Numbered from the stretch's first letter, positions 27,485 to 35,587 are shown. The stretch: 64,000 nt of DNA from Nitrospira sp. (GCA_018242665.1 JAFEBL010000017.1:62001-126000), one strand, 5' to 3'. Notes: generated by a model not told the origin, from the letters alone. Numbers and translations are program-made.

Positions 27485-28249
27485 CTAAAATCCGACTGAA
27501 ACGCCGGCGGTCCCGAGCAATGCCGCTCGGTCGGCAGGCCCCAGAAATTCGGTGCCGAGTCCACCATCCAGCACGACCCGCGAGGTCAGTTGATGTCGGA
27601 TTCCAACCTCCACTCCGGTATGGTTCTGTTGTCCGCGCAAATCCGACTGCCTGGTATAGACACTCACGATAAGCGTATCGCGGAAGCTGTTCGGATACCC
27701 CAGCGGATAGCTGACGGCCGCCACCGCACGATAGGTGCCGGGCCGCTCCTGCCCCTGCGGTGAGCCAAGCAGACCGTATCCGGCATTGAGATGGACCCGG
27801 AGGCGCCCGAAGGATCGGGTCAGAATCCCGGTGAGTTGCGTATCCACGCCTTGCGAATTCACACCGGTCGGCAGATCGACTTCCACCCGCACGGCCATAG
27901 CCGGCAGGGCCAGAGTCTCGGTGTTGAAGTTGTATAAAACACCGAGATGAAAGTCGCCGGACTTGTTCGCGCCGACCAAGGAATGGGGCTCAGTGAACAG
28001 ATCGCCCTGAATTTCGATCTGGGTATTGGCGAACGCGCCATAAATAATTTGCGGCTGGAATGCAACATTGGTACGCCCCTGGCGGCGGTCGTTGAATCGC
28101 ACGCCACCTTCTAGGCCGATTTCTCCTTTGGGAATGGCATAGGCATCCTCCATCCCGATCGGGCGATTCGGATCGAGGTTGTCATGGTCCAACGCCAGAG
28201 CAGGTAGCGCTACCCACGCCAGCCATGCGCAGAGCAGCCACCGCACCAT
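27485..28249 (-). CDS. Outer-membrane channel-like beta-barrel protein
   Basis: 254 aa from the ATG at 28249, which follows the upstream stop by about 17 nt. Signal peptide 1-18 (MVRWLLCAWLAWVALPALA). Strand-like repeats follow (EIGLEGGVRFNDRRQGRTNVAFQPQIIYG, IEIQGDLFTEPH, FHLGVLYNFNTETL, DTLIVSVYTRQSD). The final VSVGF ends in Phe, the BAM signal. It resembles the phenol-degradation MetA/SphA-like transporter or neuromodulin-like barrel families in pattern, but I cannot assign one. Tight spacing ties it to the large lipoprotein gene. Confidence 0.72.
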   Translation of the reverse strand: MVRWLLCAWLAWVALPALALDHDNLDPNRPIGMEDAYAIPKGEIGLEGGVRFNDRRQGRTNVAFQPQIIYGAFANTQIEIQGDLFTEPHSLVGANKSGDFHLGVLYNFNTETLALPAMAVRVEVDLPTGVNSQGVDTQLTGILTRSFGRLRVHLNAGYGLLGSPQGQERPGTYRAVAAVSYPLGYPNSFRDTLIVSVYTRQSDLRGQQNHTGVEVGIRHQLTSRVVLDGGLGTEFLGPADRAALLGTAGVSVGF

Positions 28250-28266
28250 TCGTGTGCCAGTTGTTT

Positions 28267-29205
28267 TCAATGGTGATGCTCCCCTGCCGTCTGGACGATC
28301 ATGGGATTCGCCGTATCCGCCGTCGCCAGATAATAGGAATTCACCACGCGATAAATCTCCGCCCGCTTTGCCTCCCAAGTCGGAAGCTGTTCGCTCGTGA
28401 GAATATCGCTGATATTGTCATGCAGCATGTGAAGATTGTCGAAGATATGCGCGACTTCCGGATACCGCGCGGCAAACTGCGGGCTCAGCTCTGCGGTCAG
28501 CGGCATGAACGTCCACTCCACAGGCGGCTGGTCGAGATACCGGCGATAGGTCGTGAGAATGGGACGCATCGCTTGGGTTTTCGCTGCCAGGTCTTGGGCC
28601 GCCAGCAACGGATCGTATACCGCGACTTGCAGATAGTGGTACGACCAGATAGTGGCGTTGAAGAGGGGGAACCGCTGCCGGAAGGCTTTGGAATAGGGAA
28701 ACGAGTCCAGACGGCGGTGGTCCAGTTGCTTGGACGTGATCGCGTAGGCGCTCTCCTTGTAATAGGCCAACACGTTCTTGATCGCACGATCCTTGTCCGG
28801 CTCATCCGACACCGCAATGTCATAGGTGGCGCGGTGCAGGGCATGCGCTTCATCGAACGTGTTCTGCGCGCGCCAGGCCAGTTTCATGTAGGTGGGAGCG
28901 ATCGCTTCTTCGTTGGGATTCAGCCGCGGTTTGGTCGCGATGAACGCGAGAGTTTCTTTACGCGCCCGATCCTCGATGGCCGCCACATCCTGCCCGCCGG
29001 TCAGCAACAGATTCTCATACAAATTGGAATGGCCGAAGTCGACGCCGTTAAACTCACTGTCCAGTTCGGCCAGATCTTCCCGCAACGAAAAATTCCACAA
29101 GGCGCGATAGTAAAACCGCTTGTCGCGCGGCTCAAACTGGCCACAGGCTGAGAGCGCCCCCACCATCATCGCCAGCGCCACACATGTGGCCATACGCAGA
29201 GTCAT
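28267..29205 (-). CDS. Large helical lipoprotein of unknown function
   Basis: 312 aa. Lipobox LSAC (Cys 21). The mature domain is helical with many aromatic residues (FYYRALWNFSLREDLAELDSEF, LHRATYDIAVSDEPDKDRAIKNVLAYYKES, WSYHYLQVAVYDPLLAAQDL). It ends in GEHHH, a natural histidine tail that could touch metal. No family recognised. First gene of a probable three-gene set (this lipoprotein, barrel, TPR lipoprotein). Confidence 0.7.
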   Translation of the reverse strand: MTLRMATCVALAMMVGALSACGQFEPRDKRFYYRALWNFSLREDLAELDSEFNGVDFGHSNLYENLLLTGGQDVAAIEDRARKETLAFIATKPRLNPNEEAIAPTYMKLAWRAQNTFDEAHALHRATYDIAVSDEPDKDRAIKNVLAYYKESAYAITSKQLDHRRLDSFPYSKAFRQRFPLFNATIWSYHYLQVAVYDPLLAAQDLAAKTQAMRPILTTYRRYLDQPPVEWTFMPLTAELSPQFAARYPEVAHIFDNLHMLHDNISDILTSEQLPTWEAKRAEIYRVVNSYYLATADTANPMIVQTAGEHHH

Positions 29206-29271
29206 AGCACCCTTGGTCTCACCACATAGACATGAGAGGCAATTCGCGACATAGCGGAGAATACGTGCATT

Positions 29272-29287
29272 TGTGACTCACTTTACA
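29272..29287. promoter_or_regulatory. Third Crp-type palindrome TGTGA-N6-TTACA
   Basis: TGTGActcactTTACA in the divergent region between the large lipoprotein gene and the DUF1579-like gene. It has the same half-sites as the two elements flanking the bufferin cluster, but no -10 element at the class II distance could be seen for either neighbour. Functional status doubtful. Confidence 0.3.
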
Positions 29288-29396
29288 CCGAAATGTGTGT
29301 CGTCATGCGACAGCCTCGGGAAAACTCTTGATCTGGACCTTGGAGACATGCTTGACTGACATTCTTCGTCATTTTGCTGTTTGATGGAGGGTTTTC

Positions 29397-29900
29397 ATGC
29401 CGCGTGGAATCAGTCGCACGCTTTGTAGTGTTATCTTATTTCTTCTCCCCGTCTCCGTCCAAGCCGCCGATAGTCCGCACACCAGCCTCGCTCCGCTTAA
29501 GTTTCTCGTCGGGGAATGGAAGGGCACCGACGCCGAAGGTAAACCCCATAAAATCTCGTTTACACTCAGTTCCGGGGAAACCAGCCTGACCGAAACCCTC
29601 ATCCCGCCTGACACTCCCCCGATGACCACCATGTACTATAGCGACGGGGACCAACTGATGTTGACCCACTATTGCTCATTGAACAATCAGCCACGTATGC
29701 GGACCTCCGGCATCAAGGAGGGGGACAAGACCCTGACGTTCGTGTTCGTCGATGCCACGAATCTCACGAACCCCACCGATGTGCATATGCACCAGCTGGT
29801 CATCGAATTGAAAGATCACGATCACTTCTCGCAGACCTGGACCTTGAGCAAAGCAGGGAAAGACGTCCCGAAAAGTTTTTCCTTTGAACGTGTGAAGTAA
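29397..29900 (+). CDS. Exported DUF1579/lipocalin-like protein
   Basis: 167 aa; GGAGGG upstream of ATG 29397. Signal peptide 1-23 (cleavage VQA-AD). The mature part opens with LAPLKFLVGEWKGTDAEGKPHKISF, the start pattern of small beta-barrel, lipocalin-like DUF1579/THAP4-type proteins, followed by eight or so strands. Histidines in DVHMHQLVIELKDHDHF could bind haem or metal, but nitrobindin-type residues are not verified. Likely periplasmic. Confidence 0.65.
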   Translation: MPRGISRTLCSVILFLLPVSVQAADSPHTSLAPLKFLVGEWKGTDAEGKPHKISFTLSSGETSLTETLIPPDTPPMTTMYYSDGDQLMLTHYCSLNNQPRMRTSGIKEGDKTLTFVFVDATNLTNPTDVHMHQLVIELKDHDHFSQTWTLSKAGKDVPKSFSFERVK

Positions 29901-29936
29901 CCGCCGCCGCATCCGGCGCCACAGGGAGTGGGACAT

Positions 29937-30794
29937 ATGCCGACACCATCACCGGAAGCTGTCATCGAAGCGCAACGTCAAGATTGGAACCGCGTCGCGC
30001 CAGGGTGGGACAAGTGGGATGAGTTTTTCAATCGTACCATGGCGTTCATCAATCATCGCCTGGTCGCCGATGCTCGGGTTCGCCCCGGCCTCCGGGTGTT
30101 AGACCTTGGCTCAGGGACAGGATATCCGGCGCTCCTCGCCGGCGAGGTGGTCGGAGCGAAGGGTACGGTCGTCGGCATCGATCTGGCCGAATCCATGCTC
30201 GCCGTGGCCACACGCAAAGCTAAGAGGGCGGGATTGCAGCAGGTGAGTTTTCGCACCGGAGATGTGACCTCGCTGCCGTTCGACAGGGAATCGATCGATG
30301 CGGTGATCAGCCGGTTTTGCCTGATGTTCTTGCCCGACATTCCCAAAGCCGCCAAGGAAATCGCCCGCGTCCTGACGCCCGGAGGATATGTGGCGACGGC
30401 AGTCTGGGGGGCGCCTGAAAAGAATCCGTTCATCCGCATTCCCATGGATGTCATCACATCCATCATCTCCCTGCCTCCACCGGAGCCCGATGCACCAGGG
30501 ATCTTTCGCCTGGCCAAACCCGGCGACCTGGCAGGCATGCTGCAGCAGGCGGGTCTCACTCCATTGGACGATGAAGAATTTACAGCGGAAGTGGCATATG
30601 AATCCGGAGAAGAATTCTTTCGCGGCCTGATGGATATTGCCGCGCCGATACAGAATCTGTTTGCGAAATTGACAGCAGCGCAACAGGTGGAAGCGGAACG
30701 GGGCATCATCGCGACCGTGAACGACTATCGCGGGCCACAGGGCGTGGCCCTCCCGATCGCAGTGCGCATGGTCAGCGCGAGAAAACCCCGTTAA
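29937..30794 (+). CDS. Class I SAM-dependent methyltransferase (UbiE/Methyltransf_11 type)
   Basis: 285 aa from the ATG at 29937 (AGGGAG 9 nt upstream; GTG 29928 is less likely). SAM-binding motif I VLDLGSGTGYPALLAG, acidic motif GIDLAESML, motif II SFRTGDVTSLPFDRESIDAVISRFCLMFLPD, and post motif ARVLTPGGYVATAVWG. Closest in pattern to UbiE/COQ5-like enzymes. The methyl acceptor is unknown. 36 bp downstream of the exported DUF1579-like gene. Confidence 0.88.
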   Translation: MPTPSPEAVIEAQRQDWNRVAPGWDKWDEFFNRTMAFINHRLVADARVRPGLRVLDLGSGTGYPALLAGEVVGAKGTVVGIDLAESMLAVATRKAKRAGLQQVSFRTGDVTSLPFDRESIDAVISRFCLMFLPDIPKAAKEIARVLTPGGYVATAVWGAPEKNPFIRIPMDVITSIISLPPPEPDAPGIFRLAKPGDLAGMLQQAGLTPLDDEEFTAEVAYESGEEFFRGLMDIAAPIQNLFAKLTAAQQVEAERGIIATVNDYRGPQGVALPIAVRMVSARKPR

Positions 30795-30858
30795 CCTTGT
30801 CGCGGGCCCATGACCAGTGACAGGCCCGTGCATCATGGATGGCTCGGGATGAGGGACG

Positions 30859-31137
30859 TTAGTTGGTGGCTTTTTCCTTTAACTCCTTCATCTTTCCCTT
30901 TGCCCGCTCCCCGGCTCCCTTCATGTTGCCCTTTGCCCGTTCCATGTCAGCCTTCGTGTCATTTCCCTTTATTTCCTCCTGCATCGCCTTCGTCTCGCCC
31001 TTCATCTCCTCGACATTGCCCTTCATGTCGCCCTTGGCCTTCTCCATCTTCGCTTTGGCCTCGCTGGCCTCCGCGGGCCACATCATGCCACCCGAAATGA
31101 ACAGACCGATGACCACGAGTGTGATGAATGTACGCAT
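30859..31137 (-). CDS. Small exported CsbD/LEA-like charged protein
   Basis: 92 aa from the ATG at 31137, with CGGAGGA 8 nt upstream. Signal peptide 1-25 (MRTFITLVVIGLFISGGMMWPAEAS). The remaining 65 residues are almost wholly Lys, Glu, Met, Gly and Ala in 11-residue amphipathic repeats (AKMEKAKGDMKGNVEEMKGE, ADMERAKGNMKGAGERAKGK). Similar in design to the product of 3806-4111. CsbD-like and LEA-like proteins are stress-induced; a periplasmic protective role is inference. Confidence 0.72.
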   Translation of the reverse strand: MRTFITLVVIGLFISGGMMWPAEASEAKAKMEKAKGDMKGNVEEMKGETKAMQEEIKGNDTKADMERAKGNMKGAGERAKGKMKELKEKATN

Positions 31138-31355
31138 ACCCATCCTCCGTGTGTGGGTGAACTGCCAGGAGTTACTATGCGCCTGTTCCATTTCTTGCCC
31201 CACTAGACAATCCCCGAGTTTCGCCTGGGGCGGGTTGCTTCGCCACCCGCCTAGGGAGACCGCCAGTTGCACTATTCCTTCGCGCCGAGACACACTCGAG
31301 TGTGAGACCTCAGTTCCATGATCCTGTGCGCACTCAATGAGAAAGGAGAGTGGTC

Positions 31356-31790
31356 ATGCGACAACTCGTGCTGAGCAGCCTATTGGGCTTCGTGCTCGTC
31401 ATCACCGGCGGATGCAGCTATCTGTTCTATCCTCACGCCAAGGATTTCACCGAGAAAGCCAAGGGCGGCACCACAGTGGAGACCTTGGTCAACCTGACCA
31501 ACATGATGGAGGCGTCGGCCAAGGCCGGCCAACAAGGCACAGGGAAGGATCAGGCGTTTGACGATTTGCACAATCAGCTCCACGCCTTTGACAACAACCT
31601 CTGCGACATCGACAAACATAAGCGCGATCTGCCGGCCTATGACTTAGCGGTCACCCACAACAAGGAACTATGGGCAATCTTCAAACGAGTCTGGAAGTTC
31701 AAGGATGATCAGCCCCAGCGCAGCCAGCATCTGGAACTCTTTGCCACCGAAGTCAGGGAAACTCGGGACTCGCTCCAGGCATTGAAATGA
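31356..31790 (+). CDS. Small lipoprotein of unknown function
   Basis: 144 aa from the ATG at 31356 (AAGGAGAG upstream; GTG 31350 is too close to it). Lipobox ITGGC, then a helical domain (TVETLVNLTNMMEASAKAGQ, FDDLHNQLHAFDNNLCDIDKHKRDL, QRSQHLELFATEVRETRDSLQAL). No family recognised. It is divergent from the small LEA-like gene. Confidence 0.68.
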   Translation: MRQLVLSSLLGFVLVITGGCSYLFYPHAKDFTEKAKGGTTVETLVNLTNMMEASAKAGQQGTGKDQAFDDLHNQLHAFDNNLCDIDKHKRDLPAYDLAVTHNKELWAIFKRVWKFKDDQPQRSQHLELFATEVRETRDSLQALK

Positions 31791-31947
31791 AGACCGGAAT
31801 GTTGCACAGTGCGCGACGGCGGAGGGGTCGGCTCGAGGACTCCCCGCCGCAACATTTCACGGCGCTTCGCTGGACTTTCGATCAGTCCCCTGTCGACTCG
31901 ACAGGCCAAACGATCCAGTTCGCGCGGAGGGCGCCAAAGGCTGGCGC

Positions 31948-32319
31948 ATGCGTGTCGACAGTTTCAAAGACTTTGTCCTGGATCAACTCGACCGTATCCC
32001 CGCGCTCTCATGGAAAGCCATGTTCGGCGGCTACGGTCTCTATCAACGGGAGACGTTCTTTGGAATCATTCACAAAGGCCGGTTGTATCTGAAGACGAAC
32101 ACCATCACGCAACCGGCCTATGCCTCACGCGGCATGCATCCGTTTCGCCCGAACAGCAGGCAATTGCTCAAACACTATTTCGAAGTGCCGGTCGATGTTC
32201 TCGAAGATGCCGAACAGTTGGAGGTCTGGGCGAACCAGGCCATTGCCCTACCGACTGCGCAATTGACACTTCCGTTTTACGACATGGCTTCGGCCCGGGA
32301 CGTTCTCGCACACATGTGA
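31948..32319 (+). CDS. TfoX/Sxy N-terminal-domain protein
   Basis: 123 aa. Pattern FKDFVLDQLDRIPALSWKAMFGGYGLYQRETFFGIIHKGRLYLKT is the TfoX N-terminal fold. In gamma-proteobacteria TfoX/Sxy controls competence genes, but stand-alone N-domain proteins are common and uncharacterised. AAAGG lies 8 nt upstream. Stop and next start overlap (TGATGA), so it is translationally coupled to the DUF488 gene. Confidence 0.85.
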   Translation: MRVDSFKDFVLDQLDRIPALSWKAMFGGYGLYQRETFFGIIHKGRLYLKTNTITQPAYASRGMHPFRPNSRQLLKHYFEVPVDVLEDAEQLEVWANQAIALPTAQLTLPFYDMASARDVLAHM

Positions 32320-32888
32320 TGAACCAGTCGCTTGCCATTCCCACTCGACGCCTCTGGACGATCGGTCACTCGACTCGGTCAAGCGAGGAGTTTCTCGCAC
32401 TCCTCCAAAACCAGGACATCCAACGACTGGTTGATATTCGTCGCTACCCTGCCTCGCGACGCTCTCCCCATTTTGATACAGCGGCCTTGGCCAAGAGCCT
32501 TCCCATGTCGGGAGTCTGGTACGAAACGATGCCGACGCTCGGTGGGCGTCGAACGGCACGATCCGACTCGCCCAACGGCGGATGGAAGAACGCCGGTTTC
32601 CGAGGGTATGCCGATTACATGCAGACAGAAGCATTTGAGCAGGCGTTGGACGAGCTGATGGCTCATGGGGAACATGAACGAACGGCGATCATGTGCGCCG
32701 AAGCGGTCCCCTGGCGATGCCATCGTTCGCTGGTCGCCGACGCGCTTGTCGTGCATGGATGGGAGGTGACCCATATCCTGGGCGCCGGCCAGGTGAAGCC
32801 ACACCATCTCACGACATTTGCGATGGTCCAGTCCGGACGTCTGATCTATCCCGCCTCTGATCCACACACCACGCTCCCAATGTTGTAG
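32319..32888 (+). CDS. DUF488 family protein
   Basis: 189 aa from the ATG at 32319, which overlaps the TfoX-like stop by one base. The frame is open much further upstream, but that region is the TfoX gene. Family motifs: LWTIGHSTRSSEEFLALL, LVDIRRYPASRRSPHF, MCAEAVPWRCHRSLVADAL and HIL..G. DUF488 proteins have no proven reaction; the conserved Cys/His/Arg patch (CAEAVPWRCHR) suggests a catalytic or nucleic-acid site. Confidence 0.9.
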   Translation: MNQSLAIPTRRLWTIGHSTRSSEEFLALLQNQDIQRLVDIRRYPASRRSPHFDTAALAKSLPMSGVWYETMPTLGGRRTARSDSPNGGWKNAGFRGYADYMQTEAFEQALDELMAHGEHERTAIMCAEAVPWRCHRSLVADALVVHGWEVTHILGAGQVKPHHLTTFAMVQSGRLIYPASDPHTTLPML

Positions 32889-32939
32889 CGGCTCTACAGC
32901 TCATTGTGTTCAGCGCAACGTTGTTGCAGACTTTCCGCC

Positions 32940-33311
32940 ATGGGGTATCGAATCGGTGCCGATTTCGTCCTGCTGGTGCATCTGGGCTTTGTCTTGTTCG
33001 TGATAACAGGCGGGCTGCTGTTGTTGAAATGGCGGAAGATGGTGTGGATCCATCTGCCGGCCGCGATCTGGGGCTCGTTAGTCGAATTCACCGGGTGGAT
33101 CTGCCCGCTGACGCCACTGGAGAATCATTTGCGACGCCTGGCTGGAGAATCGGCGGCAGACGCCGACTTCATCGGCCGCTACCTCCCGTCCCTCCTGTAT
33201 CCCGCCACACTGACGCGCGAGATTCAAGTGCTGCTGGGCATGGCCGTGGTGATGGTCAACCTGGCGCTCTACTGGCGGGCCTTTTTCAGGGGTTTGGAAA
33301 AGAATGGGTAG
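32940..33311 (+). CDS. DUF2784 membrane protein
   Basis: 123 aa from the ATG at 32940. Four helices; family pattern ADFVLLVHLGFVLFVITGGLLLLKW, IHLPAAIWGSLVEFTGWICPLTPLEN and PATLTREIQVLLGMAVVMVNLALYWRAF. The conserved CPLTPLEN near the middle marks the family. Function unknown. Converges with the anti-sigma gene. Confidence 0.88.
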   Translation: MGYRIGADFVLLVHLGFVLFVITGGLLLLKWRKMVWIHLPAAIWGSLVEFTGWICPLTPLENHLRRLAGESAADADFIGRYLPSLLYPATLTREIQVLLGMAVVMVNLALYWRAFFRGLEKNG

Positions 33312-33322
33312 CGATCGGCTCG

Positions 33323-33907
33323 CTAGCGGATGGGCTCGTTCTTGGACGAGGTCATAATAAGGGCGAGGCACCCCTCCTCGCTTGACGTAACGGGATGGAC
33401 GGTCCCCGCTTCCGCTCGATGGTAGTCCCCGGCTTGCAGGAACTCTCCGGCGCAGACACAACTGCCTTCCAGCACATACAACTCTTCGAGTTGCGGGTGG
33501 CGGTGCCCGATCAATGTGCCACCGGGCGCCAATCTCAACAACATGGTCGTGCGCGCCGCCGCAGCATCGTGAAACAGCACTTTCATCGATAATCCCGGCG
33601 CCAATTCCCGCCACGCCAGTCCCTTGCTTCGAACGAACGTGAACCCGGTTCCCTCCGCCGCCTCCTGCGGTTCCTGGGCGATTCGCGCCATGAGCCGCTC
33701 CTTGAGAGAGGCCGGGGGAGCGATGGCCGGGCCGCTGAAAGCCAACTCCTGCACGACGTCTTGAAACGACGCCACCTCTTCTCTCGTGGAAGCTGAGGCC
33801 GTTTCCAACGAGCGAGCGAACTGCCGCTGCGCCTCGTCGCCAAGCGCGTCCAATGCATAGAGCGCCGCGAGTTCGGTTACGTCTTCGTCGTGCCGAGGAT
33901 CGGTCAT
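33323..33907 (-). CDS. ChrR-like cupin anti-sigma factor
   Basis: 194 aa. The N-terminal anti-sigma domain (about 1-75: ELAALYALDALGDEAQRQFARSLE) lacks the His-x3-Cys-x2-Cys zinc motif of ZAS proteins. The C-terminal cupin (about 90-190) has GTLIGHRHPQLEELYVLEGS (HxH...E) and a later TVHPV His, a complete metal site. In ChrR, the cupin senses singlet oxygen or organic peroxide and releases the sigma factor. The start overlaps the sigma stop by 4 nt, so the pair is coupled. Confidence 0.85.
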   Translation of the reverse strand: MTDPRHDEDVTELAALYALDALGDEAQRQFARSLETASASTREEVASFQDVVQELAFSGPAIAPPASLKERLMARIAQEPQEAAEGTGFTFVRSKGLAWRELAPGLSMKVLFHDAAAARTTMLLRLAPGGTLIGHRHPQLEELYVLEGSCVCAGEFLQAGDYHRAEAGTVHPVTSSEEGCLALIMTSSKNEPIR

Positions 33908-34509
33908 GACAACAACCCTTCCCCGTGGGGCGCGAGTACTTCGCGCAACTTGATCATGCCCAGTCTTATCCGGGTCTTCACCGTCCCCAGCGGCAACTGC
34001 AACTGATCGGCAATTTCACTCTGACTCATGCCCCAGTAATAGGCCAATGCGATCGCCTGCCGCTGGTCAGCAGAAAGACTGCCCAAGGCCTCCTGCACCA
34101 GACGTTGCCGCTCCAAGCCCGCGCTGTATTGCTCCGGCGTCTCTTCATGACCCGGCAACTCGGCCGCCTGTTCGAGCGGGACCTGCCTGCCTCGCTCCAG
34201 GACACTGCTCCGGAATCGATCGATGGCGCGATGCTTCGCAAGCGTCATGAGCCAACTGCCCGGCGTGCCCCGCTCCGCGTCATAGGTCGAGATCCGTCGC
34301 CACACCTGCGTATACACATCGAGCGTCGTCTCTTCGGCCGCCGCATGATCCCCGATAATCTTCATCGCCAGGCCGAACACCTTGGCACTGCTGGCATCAT
34401 AGAGCTCCGCCAGTGCCGATTGATCTCCCACGGCAATGCGCGCGAGGAGCCCTGCCCATTCCTGCTCGTGAATCGATGGTGCGTTGGCCACGGTCTGGAT
34501 ATCACACAT
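33904..34509 (-). CDS. ECF-type RNA polymerase sigma factor
   Basis: 201 aa; GAGGAC precedes the ATG. Region 2 covers about 30-100 (ALAELYDASSAKVFGLAMKIIGDHAAAEETTLDVYTQVWRR, then GSWLMTLAKHRAIDRFR). Region 4 covers about 135-190 (ALGSLSADQRQAIALAYYWGMSQSEIADQLQLPLGTVKTRIRLGMIKLRE). Pairing with a cupin anti-sigma points to an oxidative or electrophile signal. Its targets could include the divergent globin, but no ECF promoter was demonstrated. Confidence 0.93.
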   Translation of the reverse strand: MCDIQTVANAPSIHEQEWAGLLARIAVGDQSALAELYDASSAKVFGLAMKIIGDHAAAEETTLDVYTQVWRRISTYDAERGTPGSWLMTLAKHRAIDRFRSSVLERGRQVPLEQAAELPGHEETPEQYSAGLERQRLVQEALGSLSADQRQAIALAYYWGMSQSEIADQLQLPLGTVKTRIRLGMIKLREVLAPHGEGLLS

Positions 34510-34580
34510 GAGTGTCCTCGTAGACTGTTACGAGTGCACCCGTATTCTTGGATGTTCGATCGTTGCCCGAATCTGGCGGA

Positions 34581-34609
34581 ACTGTAGCACCAGGCCCCCC
34601 ATGGTGCAA
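34581..34609 (-). promoter_or_regulatory. Candidate sigma-70-type promoter with palindromic spacer for the sigma/anti-sigma pair
   Basis: On the minus strand, TTGCAC (34609-34604) and TACAGT (34586-34581) are 17 bp apart. The spacer contains the inverted repeat GCACCA...TGGTGC (34587-34607), an operator-like arrangement. Each hexamer matches consensus only partly. The transcript would have a leader of about 65 nt before the sigma ATG. Confidence 0.35.
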
Positions 34610-34720
34610 CGACACTTTTTCCGCCGACCGTAGATCCAATCGCCTGCTGTCATCGTAATCACAGACAGAGAGGCCGATACGACGGCCCACCACACAGATT
34701 CTTAACCCGGAGGAAACATC

Positions 34721-35197
34721 ATGACTCACCGCATTGCATCCCTCGCCATGGTCCTCGGTCTTGCCCTGAGCGTCTCAGCATGCAACAGCATGGGCTCGTC
34801 GCCCGCCGCCATGCCCGCCGCGGAGAAATCTTTGTACGACCGCTTGGGCGGGAAAACCGCCATCACCGCCGTCGTGGATGATTTTGTCGGACGCGTGGCC
34901 GCCGATAGCCGCATCAACGGAAAGTTCGCCAACGCCAATATTCCACGCCTGAAATCGATGCTGGTCGATCAGATTTGCCAAGCGTCTGGCGGTCCCTGCA
35001 CCTACACCGGCCGCGACATGAAGAGCACCCATGCGGGCATGGGCGTTAGCAGCAGCGACTTCGATGCGCTGGTCGGCGACCTCGTCGCCACGCTGAACAA
35101 GTTCAAGGTGCCGGAACGAGAGAAGAACGAGTTGCTCGGCGCGCTCGGCCCGATGAAGGGGGATATCGTCGAGAAGCCGATGGCCTCGATGCGGTAG
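34721..35197 (+). CDS. Group I truncated haemoglobin, lipoprotein form
   Basis: 158 aa; GGAGGAA 8 nt upstream. Signal peptide with Cys 21 in SVSAC, predicted lipidation; most truncated globins are cytoplasmic. The globin domain follows at about 36-155: LYDRLGGKTAITAVVDDFVGRV, NIPRLKSMLVDQICQASGGPCTYTGRDMKSTHAGMGV, with proximal His 104. TrHb group I proteins bind O2 and detoxify NO. Here the haem would face the periplasm. Divergent from the ECF sigma pair. The identity is secure, the location is predicted. Confidence 0.93.
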   Translation: MTHRIASLAMVLGLALSVSACNSMGSSPAAMPAAEKSLYDRLGGKTAITAVVDDFVGRVAADSRINGKFANANIPRLKSMLVDQICQASGGPCTYTGRDMKSTHAGMGVSSSDFDALVGDLVATLNKFKVPEREKNELLGALGPMKGDIVEKPMASMR

Positions 35198-35297
35198 TTG
35201 CTGTTGCCTCCCCTGTGATGCTGGCCGGGGCAGCTGCTCGCTGACCCGGCACCATCACACAACTACCGGCTCAATGACCTTTCATGATCCAGAGTCT

Positions 35298-35315
35298 CTG
35301 TAACGCTCCTTACAG
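35298..35315. promoter_or_regulatory. Crp/Fnr-type palindrome upstream of the thioredoxin-fold gene
   Basis: CTGTAA-cgctcc-TTACAG, perfect 6-bp arms around a 6-bp centre (midpoint 35306.5). The right arm overlaps the -35 position of a promoter whose -10 would be TATATC at 35334-35339. The midpoint is 41.5 bp from position 35348, the A of the gene's ATG. This is the class II activator spacing if transcription starts there. Confidence 0.6.
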
Positions 35316-35347
35316 ATTGTCAGGCCCGCATTCTATATCGTAGCCGT

Positions 35348-35587
35348 ATGGCTCGTTTGACGATCTTGATCCATCGGGGCTGTCTCAGCGACACCGCCGT
35401 GGAGAGGCTGGCGGAAGACATTCGGCACCAGCTTCCCGACTGGACCATTGAGCTGATACCGGCAGAGCTCAGTACCGAGTCCAGCGGGCTCGTGGCGTTC
35501 CCGGCGTTCCTCGTCGACGGGATTGTGGTCGCCACAGGGCTGCCTGAACGAGAATGGCTACTGAAGCGACTCCGAGCGCACAGATGA
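35348..35587 (+). CDS. Small thioredoxin-fold protein with a single cysteine
   Basis: 79 aa. It reads LTILIHRGCLSDTAVERLAEDI, then FPAFLVDGIVVATGLPEREWLLKRLR, the beta-alpha-beta...cis-Pro-like layout of glutaredoxin/thioredoxin-fold proteins. The active-site position has one Cys (C12, HRGC) and no CxxC, so it would act, if at all, as a monothiol carrier or metal-binding protein. No ribosome site precedes the ATG and the predicted promoter ends almost at the start codon, suggesting a leaderless mRNA. Likely regulated by the Crp/Fnr protein encoded next door. Confidence 0.7.
   Translation: MARLTILIHRGCLSDTAVERLAEDIRHQLPDWTIELIPAELSTESSGLVAFPAFLVDGIVVATGLPEREWLLKRLRAHR

Noticed and set aside
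31809-32888. 359-codon frame covering TfoX-like and DUF488 genes
   Set aside because: Only the part from 32319 has DUF488 homology; the front overlaps the TfoX gene in another frame.
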